Below, piece by piece: positions 34,406-44,818 of a DNA stretch of 64,000 bases. Source of the DNA: Streptococcaceae bacterium AF77-01CM03A (GTDB taxonomy: Bacteria; Bacillota; Bacilli; Lactobacillales; Streptococcaceae); the NCBI GenBank assembly GCA_027665725.1, contig JAQDDS010000001.1:186001-250000 (forward strand). Direction: 5' to 3'. Numbering within the stretch: position 1 is the stretch's first letter; every line of letters begins with the position of its first letter. The notes under the pieces were generated by a model. The model worked only from the letters and a program-made list of their open reading frames with translations. It had not been told where the DNA came from and made no database searches. The position numbers were made by a program, and so were the translations under genes.

Positions 34406-34478
34406 AATATAATAGAGTTTTATACTATGAAAACTCAAACTCCTAACTTATTGTAATGGAGAAAACCAAACACCTAGA

Positions 34479-34504
34479 GAGGACCTCTTGGTCCTCCCTT
34501 TTTA
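34479..34504 (+). terminator. Terminator between the two surface-enzyme genes
   Basis: 7-bp perfect stem GAGGACC / GGTCCTC with a TCTT loop and a T run; it separates transcription of the two genes at least partly. Confidence 0.8.
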
Positions 34505-34513
34505 AAAGGGAAA

Positions 34514-34527
34514 TGATAACGCTTACC
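34514..34527 (+). promoter_or_regulatory. cre-like site upstream of the GH20-GH84 gene
   Basis: TGATAACGCTTACC has two mismatches to the cre consensus and shares the core AACGCTTAC with the site at 27703. It lies 32 nt before the start codon. No convincing -35/-10 is seen between it and the terminator, so transcription may also come from readthrough. Confidence 0.55.
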
Positions 34528-34558
34528 CAATTTAAGCGTGGGAAAGGAAATAAAGAAA

Positions 34559-37500
34559 ATGGGAAAACATTTTTTTGAGAGACGGTGTCATTACAGTATA
34601 CGTAAGTTTGCAATGGGCGCGGCTTCTGTCATGATTGGTGCAAGCATTTTTGGTGCTGGTATGGTTCAAGCAGCAGAAACAGAAGGGCCTGCAGAGACAG
34701 AAGGCACGGTAACACAGGTTCAGCCCCTAGATAAGTTACCAGCGGATATAGCAGCAGCTATTGAAAAAGCTGAATCAGCAAAACCAACTAATCCTGCTGA
34801 AACGAATCCGACTGATGCGGAAGCTAAGCCTGAAAATACTGGAGAAGTATCTCCAAAACCAGCAGAAACTCCAGTTCCTAAGGAAGAAGCAACACCAAAA
34901 CCAGCAGAAACTCCAAAAGAAGAAGCAGCACCAGTAGCTAAACCAGCAGAAAAGCCAGTGACTAAAGATTTGGTTGAAACTCCAGATGTCAATCATTTGG
35001 AAAAGGCTACTGCGACAGCATCAAACCATGAAGCCAACACACCATTTACAGCTGAGAAGGCGATTGATGGAAATCCAGATACTCGTTGGGCAACTGACCG
35101 TGATGTTGTGAAACCAACAATCGAATTTAAGCTTGAAAAGACAACCTTAATCAAGCATGTGGAAATTGATTGGGATCGTCGTGTTCGTGGCGAGCAAAAT
35201 GATCCAAACATCAAATCTTGGAATCTCTATTATGCTGGTCAAGACAATGTGAATGGGTCAGGTCCTGGAGAATGGAAGTTGGCTCATCAACGGACAGGAA
35301 CTCCGGTTCTAGATGAAAAAGTTGACTTAAAAGAAGCCGTTCAAGCTAAGTATCTTAAACTTGAAATTACAGATTATCAAGCCGGTACGATGCAATGGAA
35401 AAATGTGGGTATCCAAGAAATTCGTGCCTACTCAAATATTCCAGACACCAGCAAACCAACAGATATTCGTCAAGTTACAGAAATAGCGGTTGCTGAAGAC
35501 GGAAAATCACTTGTATTGCCTAAATTACCTGGTCAAGTTAGCTTGATCGGAAGCAACAAGCAAGGTGTTATCGACCTAAATAATAAAATCTACACGCCGC
35601 TGACAGAACAACATGTCAAAGTGATGGTTCAACAAACGAATGATAACCATACCTTCACAAAAGAATTTGAAGTAGTTATTAAAGGTTTGCATGCAGATGA
35701 AGGTGTCGGAACCAAACCTGCAGTTGCTCCAGCTGTTCAACAATGGTACGGAACTGAGGGTAAAACTTCTATTACTTCTGAAACTGTCATTTCAGTTGGA
35801 AATTCAGGATTTGACAAGGAAGCTAAGTTCTACCAAACTGACCTTGAAAATCGTGGTTTGGAAGTCGCAACCGGTGGTCAAGAAGCGCAAAATCGTATTG
35901 AGTTTAAAAAGGTTGAAGACAAGGGTTATGGTAAAGAAGGCTATGGCATCACCATTAAAGATGGAGTTATTACTGTAGAAGCAGCGACTAATACAGGTGC
36001 TTTCTATGCAACTCGTACCCTCCTTCAGTTGGGAGAAAATAACTTGCAAAACGGAGAAATCCGTGATTACCCAAGCTTTAGTCACCGTGGCTTTATGCTA
36101 GATACAGGTCGTAAGTTTATTCCTTATGATACGCTTGTAGATATCATGCTCAACATGGCTTACTACAAGATGAACGATCTTCAATTGCACTTGAACGATA
36201 ACTATATCTTCTTAAAAGATCACTTGGCTGGTAAAAATCTTTCTCAAGATGAAGAACTAGACTATGTCCTCAAAAAAGCTAAGACAGGCTTCCGTGTAGA
36301 GACTGATGTTGTCGGTGAAAATGGTGAAAAATTAACATCTGACGAGCATTACACTAAGGAAGAAATGCAAGAAATCATCAAGTTGGCAAAAGCTTTGCAT
36401 ATCAACCTTGTTCCTGAAATTGACACACCAGGTCATGCTCTTTCATTTGTTAAAGTCCGTCCAGACTTGATGTATAAGGGCCAACTAAGTGCCAGAAAAC
36501 ACAATGTAGAGCGTGTAGCAATGCTAGACTTGGATAACAAGTACGAAGAAACCCTCGCTTTTGTTAAATCTGTCTATGACAAATTGCTCGATGGTGAAAA
36601 TGCACCTCTTCGTGGCGTTTCAACAGTTCATATCGGTACAGATGAGTACTATGGTAGTCCGGAAAGTTATCGACGCTATGTCCATGATATGATCCAGTAC
36701 ATCAAAGGTAAGGGCTTAACACCACGTATTTGGGGTTCACTCACTGCTAAGCAAGGAAATACACCAGTCGATTGGAATGGTGTAGAAGTGGATATCTGGA
36801 GTATTCACTGGCAACGTCCAGCTGCCGCAATTGCTCAGGGGGCTAAGATTATCAATATTTTGGATGTACCAACCTATAGTGTTCCAAGCGGTAGCAACAG
36901 TCAGGGACCTTACAGCGACTATGCTAACTATGAAATGCAATACAATGGTTGGGCACCAAATGACTTTACTGCTCGAAGAGGACCACGCCTAGAAGCATCT
37001 AATCCAAATATCATCGGTGGTGGTCATGCAGTTTGGAATGATAACATCGACCTACATGAAACAGGACTTACATCTTTTGATATCTTTAAACGCTTCTTCA
37101 AGAGCATGCAAACAACTGCAGAACGCACTTGGGGTTCAGATCGTGCAGCTAAGACCTATGCAGACCGTATCCAACCAACAAGTGTTTATGCACCACGTTC
37201 AAATCCAGAAAAAACAACAGAAGATAGTGACCTATTCACCATTAAACCAGAGACTATCAAGAAATATCTTGCTAAGAATGTGAAGAAAACAGAAGCAGGA
37301 TTGAATTTTGAAAAAGATTCTAGCATCGAAGGTTTAGTAGGTGATGTTGGTCCTAGTCATGTTTTGAAATTGGATGTGACAGTTACTGGTGATGGAGAGC
37401 AAGTCTTCTCTACAAGTGGGGACAACCAACTTTATCTTGCGGACAAGGATGGCTACTTGGCTTATAAATTTGAACAATTCCATATTCAATTTGACAAGAA

Positions 37501-40500
37501 GCTAGAGAAGAATAAACGTTATCAAATCTCTGTTGTTACGAAACCACAAAAAACAGAAGTTTATGTAGACGGTGAAAAAGTTGAGCGTATTGCAAATCCA
37601 GCTCACCCTCGCTTGGCTCACAATAGCTTGGTACTTCCACTTGAAACAATCGGTGGCTTCCAAGGAATCTTGCATAGTGCAGAGTTGTCAAATGAAGCAT
37701 TTGTAAACCCACGTTTGATTCCAACAGATCACTTCACAGTTTCTGCAACTAGTCAGGAAACACCAGGAACAGAAACAGAAGGACCAGTCGAAAAAGCCTT
37801 TGACAATGATCCAAACACCTTCTGGCATTCTAAATGGACTGGACATCAGGCTCCATATACCGTTGCTATGAATTTGAATGCTCCTGAAAAAGTCAATGGT
37901 TTGACTTATATTCCACGTCCTGGTGGTGGTAACGGAGTCGTGACATCTTATGAAATCTATGCTCAAAAAGATGGTCAAATGGTTAAGGTTGCTTCAGGAA
38001 CTTGGGAAAATAATACTAAAGAAAAAACGGTTAATTTTGCAGCAGTTGAAACCAATAAGGTAGAATTTAAAGTTCTAGCAGGTGTTGCAGGATTTGGTAG
38101 TGCTGCAGAAATTCAACTGCTCAAGCCACTTTCTGATAGTGAATCAGAAGAGCCAGTTGCTCCAGAAAAACCAGTAACTCCTGAGAAACCAGTGACCCCA
38201 GAAAAACCAAAAGTTGAAGAAGTAAGTGATGGTACAACTGAACTTGCGGATAGCTTTGTAGCTACAAAACCAGCCAGTGATGATGCGATTGCTGCTGCAG
38301 CACAAAGCCAAGACTATCTCAAGAAAGAATACAAGGTATTCCCAACACCACAAAAAGTTACTTACGGTGAAGGTGTCACTAAACTTCAAAAACAAGTTAA
38401 TCTTGTTATGGGAGACCATCTAGATATTTACACTCGCAACCGCTTGAAGAGTGTTCTACAAGATCATCAAATCTCATACACAAGCAGTCAAGGAGCAGTA
38501 GCAGGTGCTACAAATATCTATCTTGGCGTTCATGGTCAACATTCACAGGCTGAAAAAGAAATATCTGGTATTTCTCAAGGACTCTTTGATAAGATTGATG
38601 CTTATGCTTTGTCAATCAAGAACAATACAATCTCAATCGTCGGTAAAGATACAGATGCTGTCTTCTATGGATTGACGACTCTTAAACACATGCTTAATGA
38701 AAGTGAAGCTCCAGTTTTACGTAATGTAACTGTTGAAGACTACGCTGAAATTAAGAATCGTGGTTTTATCGAAGGTTACTATGGAAATCCATGGAGCAAT
38801 GCTGATCGTGCTGAATTGATGCGCTATGGTGGTGACTTGAAGTTGACTCAATACTTCTTTGCTCCAAAAGACGATCCATACCACAACAAGAAATGGCGTG
38901 AACTTTATCCAGAAGAAAAATTAGCTGAAATCCGTGAATTGGCGCGTGTCGGAAACCAAAACAAGACTCGTTATGTTTGGACCATCCACCCATTCATGAA
39001 CAACCGTATCCGTTTTGGCAACGATGCTGATTACCACAAAGACCTTGAAACCATTAAGGCTAAATTCACTCAATTGATGGACGTAGGTGTCCGTGAGTTC
39101 GGTATTTTGGCCGATGATGCTCCAAGTCCAGTTGGAGGCTACAATAGCTATAACCGCTTGATGAAGGACATGACAGACTGGTTGACTGAAAAACAAGCAA
39201 CTTATGTTGGGCTTCGTAAGGAAATGATCTTCGTTCCAGGTCAGTATTGGGGTAATGGACGTGAAGATGAGTTGAAAGCACTCAATGAAAATCTTCCAAG
39301 TTCAGCATCAATGACTTTAACTGGTGGTAAAATCTGGGGTGAAGTGTCTGAAAGCTTCCTTTCTAACCTTAAGAACAATCTGACTGCAGGTGGCAAGACT
39401 TACCGACCAGTTTCCCTATGGGTCAATTGGCCTGTTACAGATAACTCTAAACAACACTTAATCTTGGGTGGCGGTGAGAAATTCCTTCATCCAAATGTGG
39501 ACCCAAGCCTTCTTTCAGGTATCATGTTGAACCCAATGCAACAATCTGAACCTTCTAAGATTGCTCTCTTCTCTGCAGCTCAGTACGCATGGAAACAATG
39601 GAAGTCTGAAGAAGAAGCTAAGAAAGTAAATGATATCGCCTTCAACTTTGTTGAAACAGGTAAATTTACTGACAGTGAAACATCTGTTGCCTTCCGTGAA
39701 CTTGGTAAACACATGATTAACCAAAACATGGATGGTCGTGTTGTGAAATTGGAAGAGTCTGTTGAACTTGCACCGAAATTGGATGCCTTTATGGCTAAGC
39801 TAAAAGCAGGTCAAGATGTTAGCGCAGAACGTGCTGAATTGCGTGCAGAATTTGCAAAACTGAAAGCAGCAGCTCAACTTTATAAAGCGTCTGGTGACGA
39901 AAAGATGCGTTCTCAAATCCATTACTGGTTGGATAATACTATTGACCAAATGGATGCCTTGAGTGCTTTCCTAGATGGATCAGAAGCTATTGAAAACAAT
40001 GATTCTGCTAGACTTTGGGATAGCTATTACAAGGGCTTGAAACTTTATGAACAATCACAAACTTATACTTTCCATTATGTAGACCATGATGAAAGAGCTG
40101 AGTTGGGTGTACAACATATCCGTCCATTCTTGCTTGGCCTTCGTGAAGTATTGGCAACTGAAGTTCAAAAAGCCCTACACCCAGACCAAGTCATTAGCAC
40201 CTTTATTACGAACCGTACAGGTGTAGAAGGTGGACTTGCTGAAGTCACTGATGGAGATTTAGGAACACATGCCCTTATCAAATCACCAAACAGCATCCAA
40301 ACTGGTGACTATATTGGTTTGAAATTTAATAAAGCTGTTCCAATTCAAAACTTGACATTTGCAATGGGAACTCAAGCAAATCCACATGATACCTTTAACA
40401 ATGCTAAGGTTGAGTACCTCAATGAAAATGATGAGTGGGTAACACTTTCAGAACCAAGCTACACTGGTAATGAGCCTCTTCTTAAATTTGAAAACCTCAA

Positions 40501-42988
40501 TATCAATGCTAAAGCTGTTCGCATGATTGCTACTTCAGATCGTGATAATACTTGGTTTGCTGTACGAGAAATCGCTGTTAACCGACCTGTTGAAGTAAGT
40601 CGTCCTAAACAGGCAACTACAGTGACTATCAGTCCAAATCTCATGTACAAGTACAATACGACAGTTGCTCAGATTACAGATGGTCGTGATAATACTGAAG
40701 CAATGCTTGCAAATGCTGATCGAACTGATACAACTCCAGTCGATGGTTGGGTTCAACTAGACTTGGGTGGAGTCAAACCTGTAACTAAGGTTCGCCTCGT
40801 TCAAGGTTCAGGAGATAAATTAGCAGAAGGTGTTCTTGAGTATTCTACAGATGGAAGTTCATGGCAAGAATTGGATCGTTTGACTGGCGAACAAACCAAA
40901 GAAATTGAAACTCCAATTTCAGCTCGCTACATCCGTGTTCGTAACACCAAGAATATCAATCTATGGTGGCGTATCGCTGACTTCTCAGTTGAAACACGTG
41001 CTGGCAATAGCGAGATGACAGATACCAATGTTGAAAGTTTGAAATCAACTCCAGTATATGACAGTCTCGGTCGTTATGACATGCAAATTCCAAGTGGAAC
41101 TAAGCTTCCAGCTCATAGCTACTTGGGAATGAAGCTAGACCGCCTACACCAAGCTGAAAGCATCCAGGCTATTGGTATTGGAAATCCAGCCCTTGACTTG
41201 GAATACTCTCCAAATGCACAAGAATGGTATCCAGCTAGCCAAGTAACTGATAAGTCCTTGGTACGTTATGCTCGTTTGGTCAATAAGACCGACCAAGAAC
41301 AAGCAGTGACAGCAACTTCTCTATTGGTTAAGACAAAAGAAGTCCAACCAACTAAACTTGATTCTACATCTATGGGAATTGATGCCTATTATGGTGCAAA
41401 TGATGTTCGCAAAATCAAGAATTTGGATCAGTTGTTTGATGGTGTTTACAATAACTTTGTAGAGTTCTCTGACTATGCACGTAAAGATGGTCATATTACC
41501 CTGAAACTTGGTAGTGAACGTGAAATCAAGAAGATTAGAGCCTACATACAAGACGGTACGAAGAACTATCTTCGCGATGGTAAGATTCAAGTAAGTCAAG
41601 ATGGTAAGACATGGACAGATGTTGTGACAGTAGGTGATGGTGTCGCTAATGAAATGCGTGATGATTCATTGACAGATGGATGGACACATGATTCTAAGAT
41701 GCCTGGAAATCGCTACATCGAGGGTGAACTTGCAAGTCCAGTTAAAGCTAATTATCTCCGTGTTCTCTTCACTGCTAATTACGATGCTCGTTTTGTTGGA
41801 TTTACAGAGTTGGTTATCAATGATGGCGAATTTGTGAAACCAATTAACGATCCAACTGTTCAAGGAAATGGTGGAGAAAGTCGAGGCAATCTATACACAA
41901 ATCTTGTAGATGGCAAAGTCTTGACAAGCTATAAGGCTGAGAAAGACCAAGGTGAGCTGGTTTACCACTTGTCAGAACCAACAGATGCTAACCACATCCG
42001 ACTTGTTTCTAGTCTGCCTCAAGGCGTGGCAGCTCGTGTTCTTGCTCGCACTCTGAAAACAGACAGAGACGGTGCTTGGACAGATTTGGGAGCAATTACT
42101 TCAAGCTTCCAAACATTTGCAGTGAGAGATAAGGCTCCGTTACTTGATGTCAAACTCATTTGGGAAGGTGGCAAGCCAGAGTTCTATGAAATGACAACAT
42201 ATTATCAAGAGCTTTCAGAAGAACCTGAGCAACCAACTCCAAATCCAGAGCCAACTCCGAACCCAGAGCCAACTCCGAACCCAGAGCCAACTCCAAATCC
42301 AGAGCCAACTCCGAACCCAGAGCCAACTCCAAATCCAGAGCCAACTCCAGATCCAAAACCAACTCCGAACCCAGAACCAACACCAGAACCAACACCTGAA
42401 ACTCCAACAAGTAGTAAGGGTGAGGAACAACCACCAGTCGTAGAGATTCCAGAATACACTGAACCAATCGGAACTGCAGGAGATCAAGAACCACCAGTAG
42501 TTGAGATTCCTGAATTTACAGGTGGCGTTAATGCTGCAGAAGCGGCTGTTCATGAAATCCCAGAGTTCAAGGGTGGCGTTAATTGGGTTGAAGCGGACAA
42601 GAATGAGCTTCCAGAATTCAAGGGTGGCGTTAATTGGGTTGAAGCGGACAAGAATGAGCTTCCAGAATTCAAGGGTGGCGTTAATTGGGTTGAAGCGGAC
42701 AAGAATGAGCTTCCAGAATTCAAGGGTGGCGTTAATTGGGTTGAAGCAGCTAAGAATGAGGTTCCAGAATATAAAGAGCCTGTTGCAAATCCAGTTACAC
42801 CAATTGCGGATCACAAGCCAGCTCAAATTTCAACAAACCAAAAACAAGAACAACCACATGCACCAGCAACTGAAGCCAAAGCTCAACTTCCAGCAACTGG
42901 TGAGCAAGATTCAGTAGGTTTAGCATTCCTAGCTAGTCTTGGATTGGTTCTTTCTGCAACCTTTATCAAAAAAGGGAAAGAAGACTAA
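34559..42988 (+). CDS. Surface-anchored GH20-GH84 dual hexosaminidase
   Basis: 2809-aa wall protein predicted to remove N-acetylhexosamines from host glycans. Order: YSIRK signal (about 1-36); Pro/Glu/Ala linker with KPAETP repeats; discoidin-like module about 145-292; GH20 domain about 380-880 with catalytic pair Asp695-Glu696 (HIGTDEYYG); LamG-like fold about 895-1047; second discoidin-like module about 1048-1190; PEKPVT linker; GH84-type domain about 1255-1720 with catalytic Asp1519-Asp1520 (GILADDAPSP); helical region; further discoidin-like modules about 1870-2530; Pro-rich stalk 2559-2615; five 17-aa repeats 2649-2733; LPATG at 2777-2781 with TM and charged tail. The start ATG at 34559 follows AAGGA; an in-frame GTG lies seven codons upstream. 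GH20 linkage specificity is uncertain: hexosaminidase or lacto-N-biosidase. Confidence 0.9.
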   Translation: MGKHFFERRCHYSIRKFAMGAASVMIGASIFGAGMVQAAETEGPAETEGTVTQVQPLDKLPADIAAAIEKAESAKPTNPAETNPTDAEAKPENTGEVSPKPAETPVPKEEATPKPAETPKEEAAPVAKPAEKPVTKDLVETPDVNHLEKATATASNHEANTPFTAEKAIDGNPDTRWATDRDVVKPTIEFKLEKTTLIKHVEIDWDRRVRGEQNDPNIKSWNLYYAGQDNVNGSGPGEWKLAHQRTGTPVLDEKVDLKEAVQAKYLKLEITDYQAGTMQWKNVGIQEIRAYSNIPDTSKPTDIRQVTEIAVAEDGKSLVLPKLPGQVSLIGSNKQGVIDLNNKIYTPLTEQHVKVMVQQTNDNHTFTKEFEVVIKGLHADEGVGTKPAVAPAVQQWYGTEGKTSITSETVISVGNSGFDKEAKFYQTDLENRGLEVATGGQEAQNRIEFKKVEDKGYGKEGYGITIKDGVITVEAATNTGAFYATRTLLQLGENNLQNGEIRDYPSFSHRGFMLDTGRKFIPYDTLVDIMLNMAYYKMNDLQLHLNDNYIFLKDHLAGKNLSQDEELDYVLKKAKTGFRVETDVVGENGEKLTSDEHYTKEEMQEIIKLAKALHINLVPEIDTPGHALSFVKVRPDLMYKGQLSARKHNVERVAMLDLDNKYEETLAFVKSVYDKLLDGENAPLRGVSTVHIGTDEYYGSPESYRRYVHDMIQYIKGKGLTPRIWGSLTAKQGNTPVDWNGVEVDIWSIHWQRPAAAIAQGAKIINILDVPTYSVPSGSNSQGPYSDYANYEMQYNGWAPNDFTARRGPRLEASNPNIIGGGHAVWNDNIDLHETGLTSFDIFKRFFKSMQTTAERTWGSDRAAKTYADRIQPTSVYAPRSNPEKTTEDSDLFTIKPETIKKYLAKNVKKTEAGLNFEKDSSIEGLVGDVGPSHVLKLDVTVTGDGEQVFSTSGDNQLYLADKDGYLAYKFEQFHIQFDKKLEKNKRYQISVVTKPQKTEVYVDGEKVERIANPAHPRLAHNSLVLPLETIGGFQGILHSAELSNEAFVNPRLIPTDHFTVSATSQETPGTETEGPVEKAFDNDPNTFWHSKWTGHQAPYTVAMNLNAPEKVNGLTYIPRPGGGNGVVTSYEIYAQKDGQMVKVASGTWENNTKEKTVNFAAVETNKVEFKVLAGVAGFGSAAEIQLLKPLSDSESEEPVAPEKPVTPEKPVTPEKPKVEEVSDGTTELADSFVATKPASDDAIAAAAQSQDYLKKEYKVFPTPQKVTYGEGVTKLQKQVNLVMGDHLDIYTRNRLKSVLQDHQISYTSSQGAVAGATNIYLGVHGQHSQAEKEISGISQGLFDKIDAYALSIKNNTISIVGKDTDAVFYGLTTLKHMLNESEAPVLRNVTVEDYAEIKNRGFIEGYYGNPWSNADRAELMRYGGDLKLTQYFFAPKDDPYHNKKWRELYPEEKLAEIRELARVGNQNKTRYVWTIHPFMNNRIRFGNDADYHKDLETIKAKFTQLMDVGVREFGILADDAPSPVGGYNSYNRLMKDMTDWLTEKQATYVGLRKEMIFVPGQYWGNGREDELKALNENLPSSASMTLTGGKIWGEVSESFLSNLKNNLTAGGKTYRPVSLWVNWPVTDNSKQHLILGGGEKFLHPNVDPSLLSGIMLNPMQQSEPSKIALFSAAQYAWKQWKSEEEAKKVNDIAFNFVETGKFTDSETSVAFRELGKHMINQNMDGRVVKLEESVELAPKLDAFMAKLKAGQDVSAERAELRAEFAKLKAAAQLYKASGDEKMRSQIHYWLDNTIDQMDALSAFLDGSEAIENNDSARLWDSYYKGLKLYEQSQTYTFHYVDHDERAELGVQHIRPFLLGLREVLATEVQKALHPDQVISTFITNRTGVEGGLAEVTDGDLGTHALIKSPNSIQTGDYIGLKFNKAVPIQNLTFAMGTQANPHDTFNNAKVEYLNENDEWVTLSEPSYTGNEPLLKFENLNINAKAVRMIATSDRDNTWFAVREIAVNRPVEVSRPKQATTVTISPNLMYKYNTTVAQITDGRDNTEAMLANADRTDTTPVDGWVQLDLGGVKPVTKVRLVQGSGDKLAEGVLEYSTDGSSWQELDRLTGEQTKEIETPISARYIRVRNTKNINLWWRIADFSVETRAGNSEMTDTNVESLKSTPVYDSLGRYDMQIPSGTKLPAHSYLGMKLDRLHQAESIQAIGIGNPALDLEYSPNAQEWYPASQVTDKSLVRYARLVNKTDQEQAVTATSLLVKTKEVQPTKLDSTSMGIDAYYGANDVRKIKNLDQLFDGVYNNFVEFSDYARKDGHITLKLGSEREIKKIRAYIQDGTKNYLRDGKIQVSQDGKTWTDVVTVGDGVANEMRDDSLTDGWTHDSKMPGNRYIEGELASPVKANYLRVLFTANYDARFVGFTELVINDGEFVKPINDPTVQGNGGESRGNLYTNLVDGKVLTSYKAEKDQGELVYHLSEPTDANHIRLVSSLPQGVAARVLARTLKTDRDGAWTDLGAITSSFQTFAVRDKAPLLDVKLIWEGGKPEFYEMTTYYQELSEEPEQPTPNPEPTPNPEPTPNPEPTPNPEPTPNPEPTPNPEPTPDPKPTPNPEPTPEPTPETPTSSKGEEQPPVVEIPEYTEPIGTAGDQEPPVVEIPEFTGGVNAAEAAVHEIPEFKGGVNWVEADKNELPEFKGGVNWVEADKNELPEFKGGVNWVEADKNELPEFKGGVNWVEAAKNEVPEYKEPVANPVTPIADHKPAQISTNQKQEQPHAPATEAKAQLPATGEQDSVGLAFLASLGLVLSATFIKKGKED
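42233..42400 (+). repeat. Pro-rich 18-bp tandem repeat (PTPNPE stalk)
   Basis: About nine imperfect 18-bp units coding [12 protein letters not shown], homologous to the stalk of the upstream gene. Confidence 0.9.
42503..42757 (+). repeat. Five 51-bp repeats (17-aa EFKGGVN units)
   Basis: Units start at 42503 (divergent), 42554, 42605, 42656 and 42707. The middle three are identical or nearly so at DNA level, indicating recent amplification. Confidence 0.93.
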
Positions 42989-43032
42989 GTACGCATCTTA
43001 ATTCGATGCAGAATAGCTTGTTTTAAAAAAGA

Positions 43033-43062
43033 AAAACCAGGAACACTAGTTCCTGGTTTTTT
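43033..43062 (+). terminator. Terminator after the GH20-GH84 gene
   Basis: 12-bp perfect stem AAAACCAGGAAC / GTTCCTGGTTTT, ACTA loop, T run. Confidence 0.92.
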
Positions 43063-43090
43063 GTGATTCGAAAGTATAGAAAACTGCAAA

Positions 43091-43120
43091 TAAAATACCA
43101 ACGAAGTAACCGTTGGTATT
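43091..43120 (-). terminator. Terminator of the DUF6556-like gene
   Basis: 10-bp stem AATACCAACG / CGTTGGTATT read on the minus strand, followed by TTTATTT. Confidence 0.75.
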
Positions 43121-43129
43121 GAAAAATGC

Positions 43130-43531
43130 TTAAGATGCTCCGTTATTAGCGCTAACTCCTGCTTCAGTAGTTGGAGTGTTTGAAGAAGAATCAGATTGCT
43201 CATTTTTCTGAGAATTGTTATCTGATTTTGTATCCTCCTTCTTGCTAGGAGTTTGAACTTCTTCTTTTTGAGTGGTTTCTTGATTGCTTGGTTGGCTCTG
43301 TGCAGGAGCGTTTGATTGAGCAGGAGCTTCCTTTTGGACTTCCTTGATAATGGTTGTCTGCGGATTTGTATCTTTTTTATCTTTATCTTTATCAAAGGCA
43401 TTCATAATCGTGATACTAGCAGTAATCAAACCTAGAATACTAGCAATCGTTGCAATGGTTTTTTGAAAGACAGTAAACCCTTTTTTGATGTGTTCTGTTT
43501 TAGGTTTTGATCTTCTACGATAGTTAGACAT
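43130..43531 (-). CDS. DUF6556-like membrane protein with a disordered tail
   Basis: 133-aa protein with a basic N-terminus (MSNYRRRSKPKTEHIKKG), one TM helix (about residues 22-44) and a long Gln/Ser/Thr/Glu/Lys-rich tail that looks disordered and extracytoplasmic. It resembles the streptococcal DUF6556 family; function unknown. Start supported by AAAGGAG 7 nt upstream. A competing overlapping frame at 42985-43401 is Lys-rich and lacks an RBS. Confidence 0.75.
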   Translation of the reverse strand: MSNYRRRSKPKTEHIKKGFTVFQKTIATIASILGLITASITIMNAFDKDKDKKDTNPQTTIIKEVQKEAPAQSNAPAQSQPSNQETTQKEEVQTPSKKEDTKSDNNSQKNEQSDSSSNTPTTEAGVSANNGAS

Positions 43532-43606
43532 AATAGCTCTCCTTTACTATGATTCATTATACCTAAAATCTTTAAAAAAAACTTAAATAAACCTGAACGG
43601 CCTTTC

Positions 43607-43635
43607 TTGTAGCCTGAACTGTTTCGTGTTACAAT
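43607..43635 (+). promoter_or_regulatory. Promoter for cysteine desulfurase-thiI
   Basis: -35 TTGTAG (43607-43612), 17-bp spacer, -10 TACAAT (43630-43635), 33 bp before the start codon. Confidence 0.7.
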
Positions 43636-43667
43636 AGAAGCAGTGATTTTAGAAAGCGTGAGAAACC

Positions 43668-44810
43668 ATGATCTACTTTGATAATTCGGCTACGACAAAG
43701 CCTCACCCAGAAGCATTAGATACCTATATGCAAGTTGCTTCAAAAATTATAGGAAATCCTTCCAGTCTCCATCGTTTAGGAGACCAGTCTACCAGAATTT
43801 TAGATGCATCTCGTCAGAAGATTGCAGATTTGATTGGCAAAAATAGTGAAGAAATCTTCTTTACCTCTGGTGGTACGGAAGGGGATAACTGGGTTATCAA
43901 AGGGGTTGCGTTTGAAAAAGCGCAATTTGGTAAACACATTATTGTGTCAGACATTGAGCACCCAGCAGTCAAGGAGTCAGCTCTCTGGCTTAAGACTCAA
44001 GGCTTTGAAGTGGATTTTGCACCTGTAGATGAAAAGGGATTTGTAGATGTAGCTGCTTTAGAAAACCTACTTCGTCCTGATACGACCTTGGTTTCTGTCA
44101 TGGCAGTTAACAATGAAATCGGCTCTATCCAGCCTATTCAAGCTATCTCAGAACTTTTAGCGGATAAACCAACCATTTCTTTCCATGTAGATGCTGTTCA
44201 GGCCTTGGCTAAGATTCCGACAGAAAAGTATTTGACAGACCGAGTGGATTTTGCGACCTTCTCTAGTCATAAATTCCACGGCGTTCGTGGTGTTGGCTTT
44301 GTCTATATCAAGTCTGGTAAGAAGATTACACCGCTTTTAACTGGTGGTGGCCAAGAGCGTGACTATCGTTCAACGACTGAGAATGTAGCTGGTATTGCAG
44401 CGACTGCCAAGGCTTTACGTTTGGCTATGGAGCGACTGGACTTGTTAGCTAGCAAAACGAGTCAGATGAAGGAAGTCATCCGTCAAGCTCTTCTTGAATA
44501 TCCAGATATTTTTGTTTTCTCAGGTGAGGAAGACTTTGCCCCTCATATTCTGACCTTTGGGATTAAGGGTGTTCGTGGTGAAGTCATTGTTCATGCCTTT
44601 GAAGACTATGATATTTTCATCTCCACAACCTCTGCTTGTTCGTCTAAGGCTGGAAAACCTGCTGGAACCTTAATTGCTATGGGGATTGAAAAAGATAAGG
44701 CCCAGTCAGCAGTACGCCTCAGCCTAGACTTAGAAAATGACATGAGTCAAGTGGAGCAGTTCTTGACCAAACTAAAATTAATTTACAATCAAACTAGAAA
44801 AGTAAGATAG
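43668..44810 (+). CDS. Cysteine desulfurase (NifS/IscS-like), partner of ThiI
   Basis: PLP enzyme that takes sulfur from cysteine as a persulfide. The N-terminal [11 protein letters not shown] is the class signature, the PLP lysine lies in [11 protein letters not shown] near residue 203, and the catalytic Cys is in TSACSSKAG near residue 325. 380 aa. The gene directly precedes thiI (8-nt gap), the arrangement of the desulfurase that feeds tRNA 4-thiouridine synthesis; no SufU or IscU is adjacent. Confidence 0.93.
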   Translation: MIYFDNSATTKPHPEALDTYMQVASKIIGNPSSLHRLGDQSTRILDASRQKIADLIGKNSEEIFFTSGGTEGDNWVIKGVAFEKAQFGKHIIVSDIEHPAVKESALWLKTQGFEVDFAPVDEKGFVDVAALENLLRPDTTLVSVMAVNNEIGSIQPIQAISELLADKPTISFHVDAVQALAKIPTEKYLTDRVDFATFSSHKFHGVRGVGFVYIKSGKKITPLLTGGGQERDYRSTTENVAGIAATAKALRLAMERLDLLASKTSQMKEVIRQALLEYPDIFVFSGEEDFAPHILTFGIKGVRGEVIVHAFEDYDIFISTTSACSSKAGKPAGTLIAMGIEKDKAQSAVRLSLDLENDMSQVEQFLTKLKLIYNQTRKVR

Positions 44811-44818
44811 GAGTATTC

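Noticed and set aside
42205..42826. Antisense ORFs of 84-203 aa over the stalk of the GH20-GH84 gene
   Set aside because: They translate tandem repeats backwards (periodic Trp/Ser/Gly or Leu patterns) and have no RBS; shadows of the repeats.
42985..43401. 138-aa minus-strand ORF overlapping the DUF6556-like gene
   Set aside because: Lys/Gln/Leu-rich frame-shadow with no RBS; the overlapping frame 43130-43531 has a good RBS, a TM helix and its own terminator.
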